64,000 bases of DNA, taken from positions 124,001 to 188,000 of the forward strand of contig NZ_CP039651.1 in NCBI RefSeq assembly GCF_004923315.1, in the 5' to 3' direction. This DNA comes from Azospirillum sp. TSA2s (GTDB taxonomy: Bacteria > Pseudomonadota > Alphaproteobacteria > Azospirillales > Azospirillaceae). Of the stretch, positions 16,761 to 24,888 are shown one piece after another. Both the position numbers and the translations under genes were made by a program. Below the pieces are notes generated by a model. The model saw only the letters and a list, made by a program, of their open reading frames with translations. It was not told the DNA's origin and made no database searches. The first letter of the stretch is position 1. Each line of letters starts with the position of its first letter.

Positions 16761-17639
16761 TCAAGCCGCCTGGATATCTGATCTGTGGTCCAGCGCCTGT
16801 CGTGTAACGCGCGCCAGGGCGTCCACCACCGTGGCAAGGGCGCCGAGATGCGGAGATCGGAGCAGCGCCACGTCCAAGCACAAGGAGATCCCGGGTGTGG
16901 CAATCGGCACGATGCCCGTAGGCTTCGCCTGGCGAAGCAGCCGTTCGGGCATCAGGCCAAGGCCGAGCCCTTTGCGCACGAGGGCAAGTTGCAGCCCGCC
17001 GTTCTCGATTTCTGCTGCGACAACCGGGATGCGGCCATCACGCGAGAGGACTTGGGTCAACAAGCGGCGCGCATCGCACGGCTCGGGGCTCAGAACCCAG
17101 GGGGCGGTCATGATGGCGGCGGATGTATGTCGGATTGCCGTGCCGCTGATGACTGCTAACCGCTCCGTACCCAAAACTTCCGCGGCATAGACCGGCGGTC
17201 CGTCGCTCAGCACGATGGCGGCGTCGAGTACACCAAGGCGATGCTCTTCCGCCAAACTAGCGCTCCAGCCCGATTTTAGGCGCAGCGTAACCTTTGGGAA
17301 GGCGGCGATTGCTTCACAGATGGCCTCCGCCAGGCTGTCGTGAGCTAGCCCATTGGCCAAGCCGAGCCTCAGCACACCTGCGGGTTCCGGCGCGACGGCA
17401 AGCTCCTTCATAGAGGCATAGGAGGCGAGGATCTCGCGGCAGCGTGTCAGCACCTCCCGTCCTGTCGGTGTCAGCACCGGCGGCTTCTGTCGACGGTCCA
17501 GCAGCGACGTGCCGACCGCCTCTTCCAGCCGCTGGATTTGGCGGCTAACGGCAGGTTGCGTCAGCGGGAGACGGCGAGCGACCTTCTGCACAGAACCCTC
17601 CTCTGCGAAGAGGATAAACGTCCGCATTTCGTTCAGCAT
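16761..17639 (-). CDS. LysR-family transcriptional regulator
   Basis: 292 residues from ATG 17639, preceded by CTGGAAACG; ATG 17654 is an alternative. The N-terminal winged helix matches LysR (MRTFILFAEEGSVQKVARRL, TQPAVSRQIQRLEEAVGTSL, LLDRR). The substrate-binding domain begins around GVLRLGLANGLAHDSLAEAI. It is divergent from the oxidoreductase gene at 17735, the classic arrangement for a LysR protein controlling its neighbour. It has no E palindrome and looks like a cargo or chromosomal-type module. Confidence 0.9.
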   Translation of the reverse strand: MLNEMRTFILFAEEGSVQKVARRLPLTQPAVSRQIQRLEEAVGTSLLDRRQKPPVLTPTGREVLTRCREILASYASMKELAVAPEPAGVLRLGLANGLAHDSLAEAICEAIAAFPKVTLRLKSGWSASLAEEHRLGVLDAAIVLSDGPPVYAAEVLGTERLAVISGTAIRHTSAAIMTAPWVLSPEPCDARRLLTQVLSRDGRIPVVAAEIENGGLQLALVRKGLGLGLMPERLLRQAKPTGIVPIATPGISLCLDVALLRSPHLGALATVVDALARVTRQALDHRSDIQAA

Positions 17640-17734
17640 GATCGTTTCCAGCATAATCTTTTTGCATATTATGAATTTGAGCGTGAGGTTAGACAAGGTC
17701 ATCGTTTCCGCATCGTCCTCGATAGGAGCGCAAG

Positions 17735-18778
17735 ATGCCGAAAGCGATCGTCCTTAATGACAAGCCAGGTTTCGATAATCTGATACTGGTCGAACGCCCG
17801 CTCCCCCAACTGCGTCGGCAGGAACTGCTGATCCGTGTGCGTGCAACGTCGCTGAATTACCGTGACGTGGAGATCGTTCGCGGCAGCTATCACACACGCT
17901 TTGCGCTGCCGCTCGTTCCCCTGTCCGACGGTGTCGGCGAGGTCGTTGCCACCGGGGATGAGGTCACACGTTTCAAGGTCGGCGACCGGGTGTGCAGCAC
18001 GTTCTGGCAGCGATGGGTCGCCGGACCGTTCGAGATGGCCGAGCCTTCCTATCAGCGGGGCGGCCCGCGTGATGGGCTGCTGTCGGAATACGCCCTGCTC
18101 GACGAGCAGGCGGCCGTCCTTGCGCCACGCAACCTCAGCGATGTGGAGGCGGCGACCTTGCCCTGTGCGGGTGTCACGGCCTGGCACGCGCTGATCTCGG
18201 AGGGCGGTATAAAAGCTGGCGAGACCGTGCTGGTTCAAGGCACCGGGGGCGTATCTCTGTTTGCCTTGCAGTTCGCAGCCGTCAGCGGCGCCCGCGTCAT
18301 TGTCACTTCCAGTAGCGACGCCAAGATCGATCGTGCCAAGACGCTCGGTGCGTTTTCTGGGGTAAACTACAAAACCAATCCCAACTGGAGCGACACGGTC
18401 CTAGAGTTGACCGAGGGACGAGGTGTCGATCACGTCATTGAGGTCGGCGGCCCGGGAAGTTTCACCCAATCGCTGAAGGCTGTGTGCCGTGGCGGCCAGA
18501 TCAACGTCATCGGCTATCTCGGCGGCACCGAAGGGGCGATCAACCCGCTGGACATCTTCCGCCGTCAGGTTCGGGTCCGCGGCATCCCCGTCGGATCGCG
18601 CGCCTCCTTCGAGGCCATGGTCCGTGCCATCGAGGCGAACAACCTGAAGCCCGTTGTCGACCGTGCTTTTCCATGGACAGACGTGGCCGAAGCGATGCGC
18701 TACCTGGAAAGCGGTGCCCATTTTGGGAAAGTCGTGCTTGAGCACGGGTGTCCGTCAAGTGCTGCAAAGAGTATCTGA
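17735..18778 (+). CDS. zinc-independent medium-chain NAD(P)-dependent alcohol dehydrogenase/quinone reductase
   Basis: 347 residues. The GroES-like N-terminal domain contains RVRATSLNYRDVEIVRG and VPLSDGVGEVVATGDEVTRF. The nucleotide-binding motif GTGGVSLFALQFAAVSGARV is followed by SSSDAKIDRAKTLGA. The zinc-ligand cysteines of true alcohol dehydrogenases are not evident, which favours the quinone-oxidoreductase branch. It is divergent from, and probably controlled by, the LysR gene. Substrate unknown. Confidence 0.85.
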   Translation: MPKAIVLNDKPGFDNLILVERPLPQLRRQELLIRVRATSLNYRDVEIVRGSYHTRFALPLVPLSDGVGEVVATGDEVTRFKVGDRVCSTFWQRWVAGPFEMAEPSYQRGGPRDGLLSEYALLDEQAAVLAPRNLSDVEAATLPCAGVTAWHALISEGGIKAGETVLVQGTGGVSLFALQFAAVSGARVIVTSSSDAKIDRAKTLGAFSGVNYKTNPNWSDTVLELTEGRGVDHVIEVGGPGSFTQSLKAVCRGGQINVIGYLGGTEGAINPLDIFRRQVRVRGIPVGSRASFEAMVRAIEANNLKPVVDRAFPWTDVAEAMRYLESGAHFGKVVLEHGCPSSAAKSI

Positions 18779-19018
18779 GGTCCACCAATCGTTCGTTCTT
18801 CTGGTGGTTCAAGGCTCAAGCGATCCCACCTGCACCGATCACCCTCAACCGACCGAGGCAGAGGCATCAGTTCTGCCGTGGTCGGTCCTATGCACGCCTC
18901 TCTGCTCCCAAGTTACGAGAAACCGACAGCAGATCAGCGGGTTTCCGGAGGGAGACCATCAAACGTGAGTCCTGAAAGCCGCCTCTAAGCCAGCAGGGCG
19001 CCTGAGGAGAAATCAAGT
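18779..19018. other. intergenic stretch left of IS21-family element
   Basis: No supported gene. The last 20 bases before the element (18990-19009) are one arm of an inverted repeat whose other arm lies beyond the element at 22867-22887. The 7-bp duplication ATCAAGT is at 19012-19018. Confidence 0.5.
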
Positions 19019-19134
19019 TGTGCATCGGCCTGCAACACTGGGCCAGTTTCAGGGGTGATCGGCGTCCAATAACCAGCCACCCCTGATCTGGCAGACTACC
19101 ACCCTGGGTTTGGACGACAGGGTGGCGGACAGGG

Positions 19135-19656
19135 ATGTTGACGGTGGAGACGATCGCACGGATACGACGCGAGCACGCGAAGGGGAAAAGCATCCGGGCC
19201 ATTGCCCGGTCGCTGAAGGTGTCGCGGGAGACGGTGACGAAATACCTGCGCTCGGGCGAGACGGCGCCGCGCTACGAGCGCCAGCACCAGCCGCTTCCGA
19301 AGCTGGCCGGGTTCCAGGAGGAACTGGAACGGCTGATCACGGAGAACGAGCGGCGGCCAGCCCGCGACCGGCTCGACTACCTGGGGCTCTTCGGACGGCT
19401 GAAGGATGCCGGGTTCCAGGGCGGCTACGACACGGTGCGGCGCTACATCAAGCGCTTCAAGCAGCGCCAGCCGCCGAGTGGGCCGGTGAACGCCTACGTT
19501 CCGCTCACCTTTGCCCCGGCCGAGGCGTACCAGTTCGACTGGGCGGAAGAGTGGATCATCCTGGACGGCGTGACGACCAAGGTGCAGGTGGCCCATGCCC
19601 GCCTATGCCACAGCCGCATGCCGTTCGTGGCGGTCTACCCGCGCCAGACCCAGGAG
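19135..19656 (+). pseudogene. istA: istA transposase, 5' part (disrupted)
   Basis: Encodes the N-terminal 174 or so residues of IS21 IstA: a helix-turn-helix (IRAIARSLKVSRETVTKYLR), then the start of the DDE domain (YQFDWAEEWIILDGVTTKVQ, with the first catalytic Asp). The frame reads ...PRQTQE and then runs into the IS110 element at 19657. The rest of the gene resumes in frame at 20946. No full-length IstA can be made, so copy 1 should be inactive in cis. Confidence 0.9.
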
Positions 19657-19817
19657 CAACCGTGTTGAAGAAAAATCAGAGGGAACCGGTGGTGCTCCGC
19701 GTCAAGGCGGGCGCGGACGCGCCCCCGCCCTACGGGCGGCTCTGGCCTTGACCCGTGCGCGCCCCCGGTTCGATTTGTTTGGCATGCGGTCGGCGACGAG
19801 CGCCGACCGTCGGCAAC

Positions 19818-20762
19818 TCAAGCCGGCTTGGCCTCCCAGGTAGCGCCTTTGGCGAGCATGGCATTGAGGCGGACGATCAGTTTGCGCATGCAGGCGGTCA
19901 AGGCAACTTTGGGCGGTTTCCCGCGCCGGATCAAGCCGGTGTAAAAGTCCGCGAGGACACCTCCGGTGCGGGTGGCGGCGGAAAGAGCCGCCATATAAAG
20001 GGCGTGGCGGACACCGGCACGTCCTCCAGAGATATGGCGTTGCCCCCCTCTCTTTCCACTATCGTGATCGAAGGGAGCGACGCCAGCGAGCGCCGCGATC
20101 TTCTGTCCAGACGTCCGCCCCAGTTCGGGCAGCAGGACAGCCAGCGTCACCGCTGTCACCGGACCGATGCCCGGCGCAGTTTGGAGATCGCGCGCCGTCC
20201 TGGCCAGGGTCGGCTGGGCCCCCGTCGCTCGAGCGATGGCGGCATCCAACCCGGCGATCTCCCGCGCCAGATGCTCGACGGCCCGCGTCAATGCTTCTTG
20301 AGCGGCGACCGGGGCCTGGCTGATGCTCTTGTTCAGATCGGCCCGTTTGTCGACGAGCAGATGCCGTGCCTTGATCAGACCCGCCAATTCCTCGCGAACC
20401 GGATCAGTGGGAAGAGACGGTACCGTCGTTTGCGTGGCGGTGAATTCAGCGATCACGCTAGCGTCGAGGCGGTCGTTCTTCGCTCGTTGCCCCCTGGCTT
20501 TGGCAAAAAAGCGTACCCGTGCCGGATCGAAGACCCGAACCGACACCCCGGCCGCGCGCAGAGCGTCGCGGCTCGGCCGCTCATAGCCGCCGCTGGCCTC
20601 TAGGCCAACGACGCTGATCGACCGTTCTGCGACCCATGCGACCAGGTTCCGATGCCCCTCGGGCGTGTTGGTAACGCGGAGCCTGTCGGCACCAGGGAAA
20701 ACCGCCACATCCAGAAAGTCCTTGCCGCAATCGATCCCCACCGCTCGTGTTGATTCCAACAT
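19818..20762 (-). CDS. IS110-family transposase (RuvC-like DEDD N-terminus, transposase_20 C-terminus)
   Basis: 314 residues from ATG 20762. The N-terminal DEDD domain begins VGIDCGKDFLDVAVFPGADR, continues with VVGLEASGGYER, and includes the AKNDRLDA motif typical of the family. The C-terminal transposase_20 region contains LQTAPGIGPVTAVTLAVLLP and the SGKRGGQRHISGGRAGVRHA block with the conserved serine. The length is normal and the enzyme appears intact. It should be guided by the RNA from the 183-bp upstream segment. Confidence 0.9.
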   Translation of the reverse strand: MLESTRAVGIDCGKDFLDVAVFPGADRLRVTNTPEGHRNLVAWVAERSISVVGLEASGGYERPSRDALRAAGVSVRVFDPARVRFFAKARGQRAKNDRLDASVIAEFTATQTTVPSLPTDPVREELAGLIKARHLLVDKRADLNKSISQAPVAAQEALTRAVEHLAREIAGLDAAIARATGAQPTLARTARDLQTAPGIGPVTAVTLAVLLPELGRTSGQKIAALAGVAPFDHDSGKRGGQRHISGGRAGVRHALYMAALSAATRTGGVLADFYTGLIRRGKPPKVALTACMRKLIVRLNAMLAKGATWEAKPA

Positions 20763-20945
20763 CCTCAAGATCCTTCCTTGTGATGCGAGCTCAGGCTCAA
20801 GCAACCGTTCGGACTTGAAAGGAGGTTGGCCGCCTTCACGCTCCTGGTCGGCTTTCGAGCCTCGATGGTTTCGCGGTCGACCAACCTGGACGGCGGACGC
20901 TCACCAGCCATCCAGGTATGAATATGGCGTGCCCGGACATACAAG
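20763..20945 (-). ncRNA. candidate IS110 bridge RNA region
   Basis: Non-coding segment between the element end and the transposase start. Read on the minus strand it contains AACCATC (20870-20864) and CCAGGAG (20847-20841), about 17 bases apart. The target on that strand reads ...ATACCAT-CT-CCTGG.... The first word repeats the left target sense and the second is complementary to core plus right target. That is the guide arrangement known for IS621 bridge RNA. RNA ends are not determined. Confidence 0.6.
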
Positions 20946-21944
20946 ATGGTATTCGACGCCCACGCCCGTGCCGCGGCCTTCTACGGCGGCCTGTGCGAGC
21001 GCGGCATCTACGACAACATGAAGACGGCGGTGGACGCCGTATTTGTCGGCAAAGAGCGCCGCTTCAACCGCCGCTTCGCCCAGATGTGCTCGCATTACCT
21101 GGTCGAGCCGGTGGCCTGCACCCCGGCTTCGGGCTGGGAAAAGGGCCAGGTCGAGAACCAGGTCGGCACCTTGCGCCAGCGGCTGTTCACGCCGCGGCTG
21201 CGGGCCAAGACGCTGGAAGAGGTGAACGAACGCCTGCACGACGAGGTGATCGTCTGGGCCCAACAGACGTCGCATCCAGAGGATAAGAGCCGGACGGTGT
21301 GGGAGGTGTTCCAGGCGGAGCAGCCGGCGCTGATCACCGTGAGCGATCCTTTCGACGGCTTCCACGAGGCCACGCTCAGCGTCTCGAAAACCTGCCTGAT
21401 CCACTTTGACCGCAACCGCTACAGCGTGGCCGCGATCGCCGCCGGCAAGCCGGTGCAGGTCCGCGCCTACGCGACACGGATCGTGGTGTGGTTCAACGGC
21501 GCGATCGTCGCCGAGCACCCACGGGCTTTCGGGCACGGCCACACGCGGTACAATCCGCTACACTACCTGCCGGTTCTCGTCCGCAAGCCGGGGGCGCTGC
21601 GCAACGGGGCGCCGTTCCGGGACTGGGATTTGCCGCCAGCCCTGGCGACGGTGCGGACCCGCCTGGGCCGCGGCGACGACGCTGACCGGCAGTTCGTTGG
21701 CGTGCTCGCCGCCATCCTCACCGATGGCCTGGAGGCGGTGGAGGTCGCCTGCCGCGAGGCACTGGCGAGCGGTACGCACAGCCGGGACGTGATCCTGAAC
21801 ATCCTCGCCCGGCGCCACGACGTCACACCGGCACCGGCCATGGCGGTGCCGACGGCGTTGACGCTGTCCATCGAGCCGGCCGCCGACTGCGGGCGCTACG
21901 ACCGCCTGCGCGCGGTGCGGGAGGGATGCCATGGAACGGCATGA
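20946..21944 (+). pseudogene. istA: istA transposase, 3' part (disrupted)
   Basis: Begins MVFDAHARAAAFYGGLCERG, the standard continuation of IS21 IstA after TQE. It carries the rest of the DDE catalytic domain (IYDNMKTAVDAVFVGKERRF, SGWEKGQVENQVGTLRQRLF with the catalytic Glu in VENQVG) and the C-terminal beta-barrel region. Separated from its N-terminus by the IS110 element. Its stop overlaps the istB start by 14 bases. Confidence 0.9.
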
Positions 21945-22662
21945 GCTGATGGCGCTGATGGCCGAGCTCAGCTTGGCCGGCATGCGTGCCGCCTACGATG
22001 AGGTGATGAGCGACGGGCTGAAGCGGCAGCGCACCGTCCAGCAGATCCTGGGCGATCTGCTGGCGGCGGAGCGGGCGGAGAAGCAGGCGCGCTCGATCCG
22101 TTACCAGCTCGGTGCCGCCAAGCTGCCCCTGGCCAAGACGCTGGCCGAGTTCGACTTCACCGCCAGTCCCCTCAACGAGGGGCTGGTGCGCGAGCTGCAC
22201 GATGGCGGCTTTCTGGAAACCCAGCGCAACGCCGTGTTCATCGGGGGAACCGGGACCGGCAAGACGCACATGTGCATCGCCATCACGGCCAACTGCGTGC
22301 GCCGCGGCGCCCGTGCCCGGTTCTTCAACGTCATCGACCTGGTGAACCGGTTGGAGGCCGAAGCCCGGACCGGGCAGGCGGGCAAGCTCGCTGACCAGTT
22401 GACCCGCGTTGATCTCGTGGTGCTGGACGAACTCGGCTACCTGCCGTTCTCACAGAGTGGCGGCCAACTGCTGTTCCACGCGCTCAGCCAGTTGTACTCG
22501 CGGACCTCGGTGTTGATCACCACCAACTTGAGCTTCGCTGAATGGCCGACGGTGTTTGCTGGCGACGCCAAGATGACCACCGCTTTGCTCGACCGGCTGA
22601 CGCATCACTGCGACATCCTGGAAACCGGCAACGAGAGCTGGCGGTTCAAGAACCGCTCCTGA
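21931..22662 (+). CDS. istB: IstB-like AAA+ ATPase of IS21 copy 1
   Basis: 243 residues. Walker A is GGTGTGKTHM and Walker B is LVVLDELGYLPFSQ, with a final conserved region SLAEW-like NLSFAEWPTVFAGDAKMTTA. IstB assembles on target DNA and recruits the IstA transposase. Intact here although istA is broken, so it could act in trans only with another IstA of the same type; the second IS21 element belongs to a different subgroup. Confidence 0.92.
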   Translation: MERHELMALMAELSLAGMRAAYDEVMSDGLKRQRTVQQILGDLLAAERAEKQARSIRYQLGAAKLPLAKTLAEFDFTASPLNEGLVRELHDGGFLETQRNAVFIGGTGTGKTHMCIAITANCVRRGARARFFNVIDLVNRLEAEARTGQAGKLADQLTRVDLVVLDELGYLPFSQSGGQLLFHALSQLYSRTSVLITTNLSFAEWPTVFAGDAKMTTALLDRLTHHCDILETGNESWRFKNRS

Positions 22663-22984
22663 TCCAAAGTCTTCCCCCCGTCCGTTGCCCAGGGGGGCCC
22701 ACAGGCCCCTCCCACGCGCGCCGCTGCGTCAGCCATGAGGGCACTCCGCGGCGCGCGCGGGACCCTCCCGTGGACTCCCTGGACAACAGGTTCTGCAACC
22801 GCAAGCGTGGCTGGAAATTGCAAGCCGATGCCGGCTGGAAATTGGAAGCCGATTGACAATCAAGTTCCCCTCAGTGCACCCTGCTGGCTGTCTCCCTTGG
22901 AAGCTGGACGAAGCAGTCTCCTAGGCGCGGATGCAGTATTGCATCGTTATGAAAGGCCCTTGGCGTTGGCCGTGCTTTCTCTCA
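22663..22984. other. IS21 tail, right end and flanking hairpin arm
   Basis: After istB comes a hairpin-rich segment (22690-22770) that is closely similar, in reverse complement, to 41440-41505 beside istB of the second IS21 element. The IS end is at 22858. The right arm of the interrupted inverted repeat follows at 22867-22887. No gene is visible. Confidence 0.6.
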
Positions 22985-23242
22985 TCAGTCGAGTTCCAAG
23001 CTCTTCAGAGCCTTGCGCTTCAAGCGCCCCAGCTTTGGGTCCGGTGTCGCTGTCGATACGGCGATCGGCATTGGGGAAGAAGGAGCAGCAGCAGCCACAA
23101 GGCCCGCATTGATCTCGCGTCGGCGGTAGAGGCCCTGCATTGCCAGGCTACGGACAAACTCAGCGCGGTCTCTGGACGGTAGACGCTCGAGCTCCTCACT
23201 CAGCTCGGCGCAAGCGCGTGTTATGACCAGGACGATTCTCAT
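22985..23242 (-). CDS. small ParR-like partner of the ParM-like protein
   Basis: 85 residues (MRIVLVITRACAELSEELER...), basic in the C-terminal half (KLGRLKRKALKSLEL). Its ATG overlaps the parM-like stop in an ATGA, the usual operon coupling of parM and parR. A short strand followed by helices would fit a ribbon-helix-helix centromere-binding protein. Sequence similarity to known ParR is not visible, as is normal for this family. Assignment rests on position and size. Confidence 0.55.
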   Translation of the reverse strand: MRIVLVITRACAELSEELERLPSRDRAEFVRSLAMQGLYRRREINAGLVAAAAPSSPMPIAVSTATPDPKLGRLKRKALKSLELD

Positions 23243-24234
23243 TGGACAGCTGCGCTCCAGAAGCCTCGTGCGTTCGCCAGGACCGGCTCTTGAGGCAACA
23301 CGGGGCGGCTCTTGGGGAAAAGGTCGCGGGCCGCCGCCTCGTAAGCCTTGGCACCCCCGCCGACGATCAGCACGATGTCTACAGCGCGGTCGTTGGCGCG
23401 GAGTTGCTGCTTCATTTCCTTCAGGGCTTCGACAGCAACGCGCTGCGCCGCCTTATCCATGTACGGCGCCAGCTCGACCGGAGTGCCGAACACCGGGACC
23501 GAGGTCTTGCCCTGACGTACTGCCTGTTCCAGCCGCTCTATGCCGGCGCTGCCTCCATGGTCCTCCTGGATGAGGCTGTTTACTGTCTCAATCAGGACCG
23601 ACATCGCCCGCTTGGACGTGCCGCTGCTGGCTTTGCGGATCTCACCCTCCTCGATGGCGATCCAATCCACCGAGAAGAAGCCGGGATCGATCACCATGAT
23701 CCGTGACTCTTCAAGCTCCGCGGCGTCCTCGACCGTGTTCAGCAGGTCCAGGTAAGCGCCGAAGGGCTGGGGAACGACCAGCGTGTTCTTCACTGTGATC
23801 GCCCGGCCGGCGGTGACCTGATGCTGACCGGTCAGCCGGTCTGAAAGACGTGCCCGGAGATCCTTATCAAGAAACTGGGAGACCGGCAGGCCGGTGATGA
23901 GCTGGTCCACCGTGTCGTGCTCGCCCATGAGGAGGGCAGCGTGGAACAGTGCGCGGTAGGCATCGGAGGCGGGGTAGTCGGCGTGCAACTCGCGAACTGA
24001 GGTTTCAAGCCGAGCCTGATCCACACCTGCAGCCCACTTCTCACCGTTGACGTTCACGACAAGAGCGTCTGTGTCTCCGTCTGCCTTACCCATCCGCAAT
24101 GGGAGGTCTGACAGGCGGCCAGCGCCGGCGGGCAACACCCGTGTGACGGCAGGCTTGGCCAGCCCGTCGTCCGACACCTTTCCGAAGGCTAGCTTGAGGT
24201 TCGAATACCCAATGTCGAGCCCGATGGCGAACAT
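23239..24234 (-). CDS. parM: ParM/StbA-like actin-family plasmid segregation ATPase
   Basis: 331 residues from ATG 24234; GTG 24270 is an alternative 12 codons upstream. The actin-fold motifs are in order: phosphate-1 FAIGLDIGYSNLKLAFG, phosphate-2 MVIDPGFFSVDWIAIEEGEI, adenosine motif IVLIVGGGAKAYEAA. ParM filaments push sister plasmids apart when bound to ParR on the parC centromere. It is coupled to the ParR-like gene downstream. The predicted promoter is the minus-strand side of palindrome E5. Eleven-bp repeats just upstream are a candidate parC. Confidence 0.85.
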   Translation of the reverse strand: MFAIGLDIGYSNLKLAFGKVSDDGLAKPAVTRVLPAGAGRLSDLPLRMGKADGDTDALVVNVNGEKWAAGVDQARLETSVRELHADYPASDAYRALFHAALLMGEHDTVDQLITGLPVSQFLDKDLRARLSDRLTGQHQVTAGRAITVKNTLVVPQPFGAYLDLLNTVEDAAELEESRIMVIDPGFFSVDWIAIEEGEIRKASSGTSKRAMSVLIETVNSLIQEDHGGSAGIERLEQAVRQGKTSVPVFGTPVELAPYMDKAAQRVAVEALKEMKQQLRANDRAVDIVLIVGGGAKAYEAAARDLFPKSRPVLPQEPVLANARGFWSAAVQ

Positions 24235-24313
24235 GGCGGCACATTCCCGGAAGTTGCTCTGGCGGTTCACTGCAGGAACCTATGAGCCATGCTACCAACT
24301 TCGAAGCGCACGG

Positions 24314-24358
24314 CGCGCCGCCGAAAGACGTCGGAAATCGACGTCTTTCTCGGGTGCT
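24314..24358 (-). promoter_or_regulatory. palindromic operator E5, parM promoter
   Basis: GAAAGACGT and ACGTCTTTC form a perfect core, with GAAAG at 24323 and CTTTC at 24345 (offset 22). Leftwards, TAGCAT (24294 to 24289) lies at the standard distance. No -10-like box exists on the rightward side, so only parM is predicted to be driven. Confidence 0.75.
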
Positions 24359-24370
24359 GGGGACAAAGTG

Positions 24371-24414
24371 CTTCTGGCGGTGCTCTGGCGGTGCTCTGGC
24401 GGTGCTCTGGCGGT
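24371..24414. repeat. 11-bp tandem repeats, candidate parC
   Basis: Four consecutive units of GCTCTGGCGGT, the first diverged, lie immediately upstream of the parM promoter. The R1 parC centromere also consists of 11-bp direct repeats around the parM promoter and is bound by ParR. Assignment by analogy. Confidence 0.55.
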
Positions 24415-24547
24415 ACCGGCGGCGGCGGAGCATATCCATGGGCATCAGGTCGGGCTGCAGGCAGCCCCATTTGGGTATTTAGCCGGAGCCAAAAGAGGCA
24501 CTAGCTGAGCCAGCGCTTCATAACGTGCCGTACACCATGGGGTTCCC

Positions 24548-24880
24548 ATCTGCGCAGCCCCCCGGTCTGCGCAGATCATAATCTGCGCAGACCATGGTCG
24601 TTCTTGTGCAGATGACCGGAAGAACAACCATACTTCAGATACATTGGTGGTTTTCATCTGCGCAGCCCCCCCGGTCTGCGCAAATCATGATTTGCGCAGA
24701 CCGCCCTTGAATGTGCTCGGGGGTAGTGATAGCGTGGCTTTATCTGCGCAGCCCCCCCGGTCTGCGCAGATCATGATCTGCGCAGACCTCGTTTCCCCCG
24801 TTGCTTTGATGTGGCCCTGCTCCCATCTGCGCAGGGGGGTGGGTCTGCGCCGATGGTTAGGTATTTGCGCAGACCCCCCC
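24548..24880. repeat. array of CTGCGCAG palindromes, candidate oriT or origin site
   Basis: Three units of 46-47 bp start at 24548, 24656 and 24742, and a degenerate fourth at 24825. Each has ATCTGCGCAG, a C-run, then a 30-bp palindrome (24564-24593, 24673-24702, 24759-24788). In unit 2 both arms changed together (AAATCA/TGATTT instead of AGATCA/TGATCT), so the dyad has been preserved. The array ends 9 bases before the MobI-like gene. In SXT and IncC elements oriT lies just upstream of mobI. Confidence 0.8.
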
Positions 24881-24888
24881 GAGGAAAA

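Larger units (their letters stand above)
19657..20945 (-). mobile_element. IS110-family element inserted in istA
   Basis: 1289 bp. The AG dinucleotide at 19655-19656 and again at 20944-20945 (CT on the transposase strand) brackets the element, matching the CT core of IS621-like members. There are no terminal inverted repeats. Removing the segment restores the istA reading ...TQE-MVFDAHARA. It contains one DEDD transposase gene on the minus strand and a 183-bp non-coding end. Confidence 0.85.
19019..22858 (+). mobile_element. IS21-family insertion sequence, copy 1, interrupted by an IS110-family element
   Basis: The ends are TGTGCATCGGCC on the left and, read inwards, TGTCAATCGGCTTCC on the right, the TG...CA ends of IS21. 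The flanking 7-bp duplication is ATCAAGT at 19012-19018 and 22859-22865. Subterminal copies of a motif like ATCGGC-N-TCCAAT-N2-CCAGCC occur at both ends. It contains istA (split) and istB. Without the 1289-bp IS110 insert it would be about 2.55 kb, normal for the family. Confidence 0.9.
18990..22887. repeat. inverted repeat split by the IS21-family element
   Basis: Left arm 18990-19009 (CCAGCAGGGCGCCTGAGGAG) and right arm 22867-22887 (CCCCTCAG...CCCTGCTGG) are almost perfect complements. They would lie 12 bases apart if the element and one target duplication were removed. The original structure was a 50-bp hairpin and the IS sits in its loop. Confidence 0.75.

Noticed and set aside
18748..18975. 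Plus-strand frame between the oxidoreductase and IS21 copy 1
   Set aside because: It begins inside the oxidoreductase gene in another frame and its composition is not protein-like.
22949..22978. GAAAGGCC...GGCC...CTTTC hairpin near the ParR-like gene end
   Set aside because: The arms are too close for the E family and there is no -10 box; more likely a simple hairpin or terminator.
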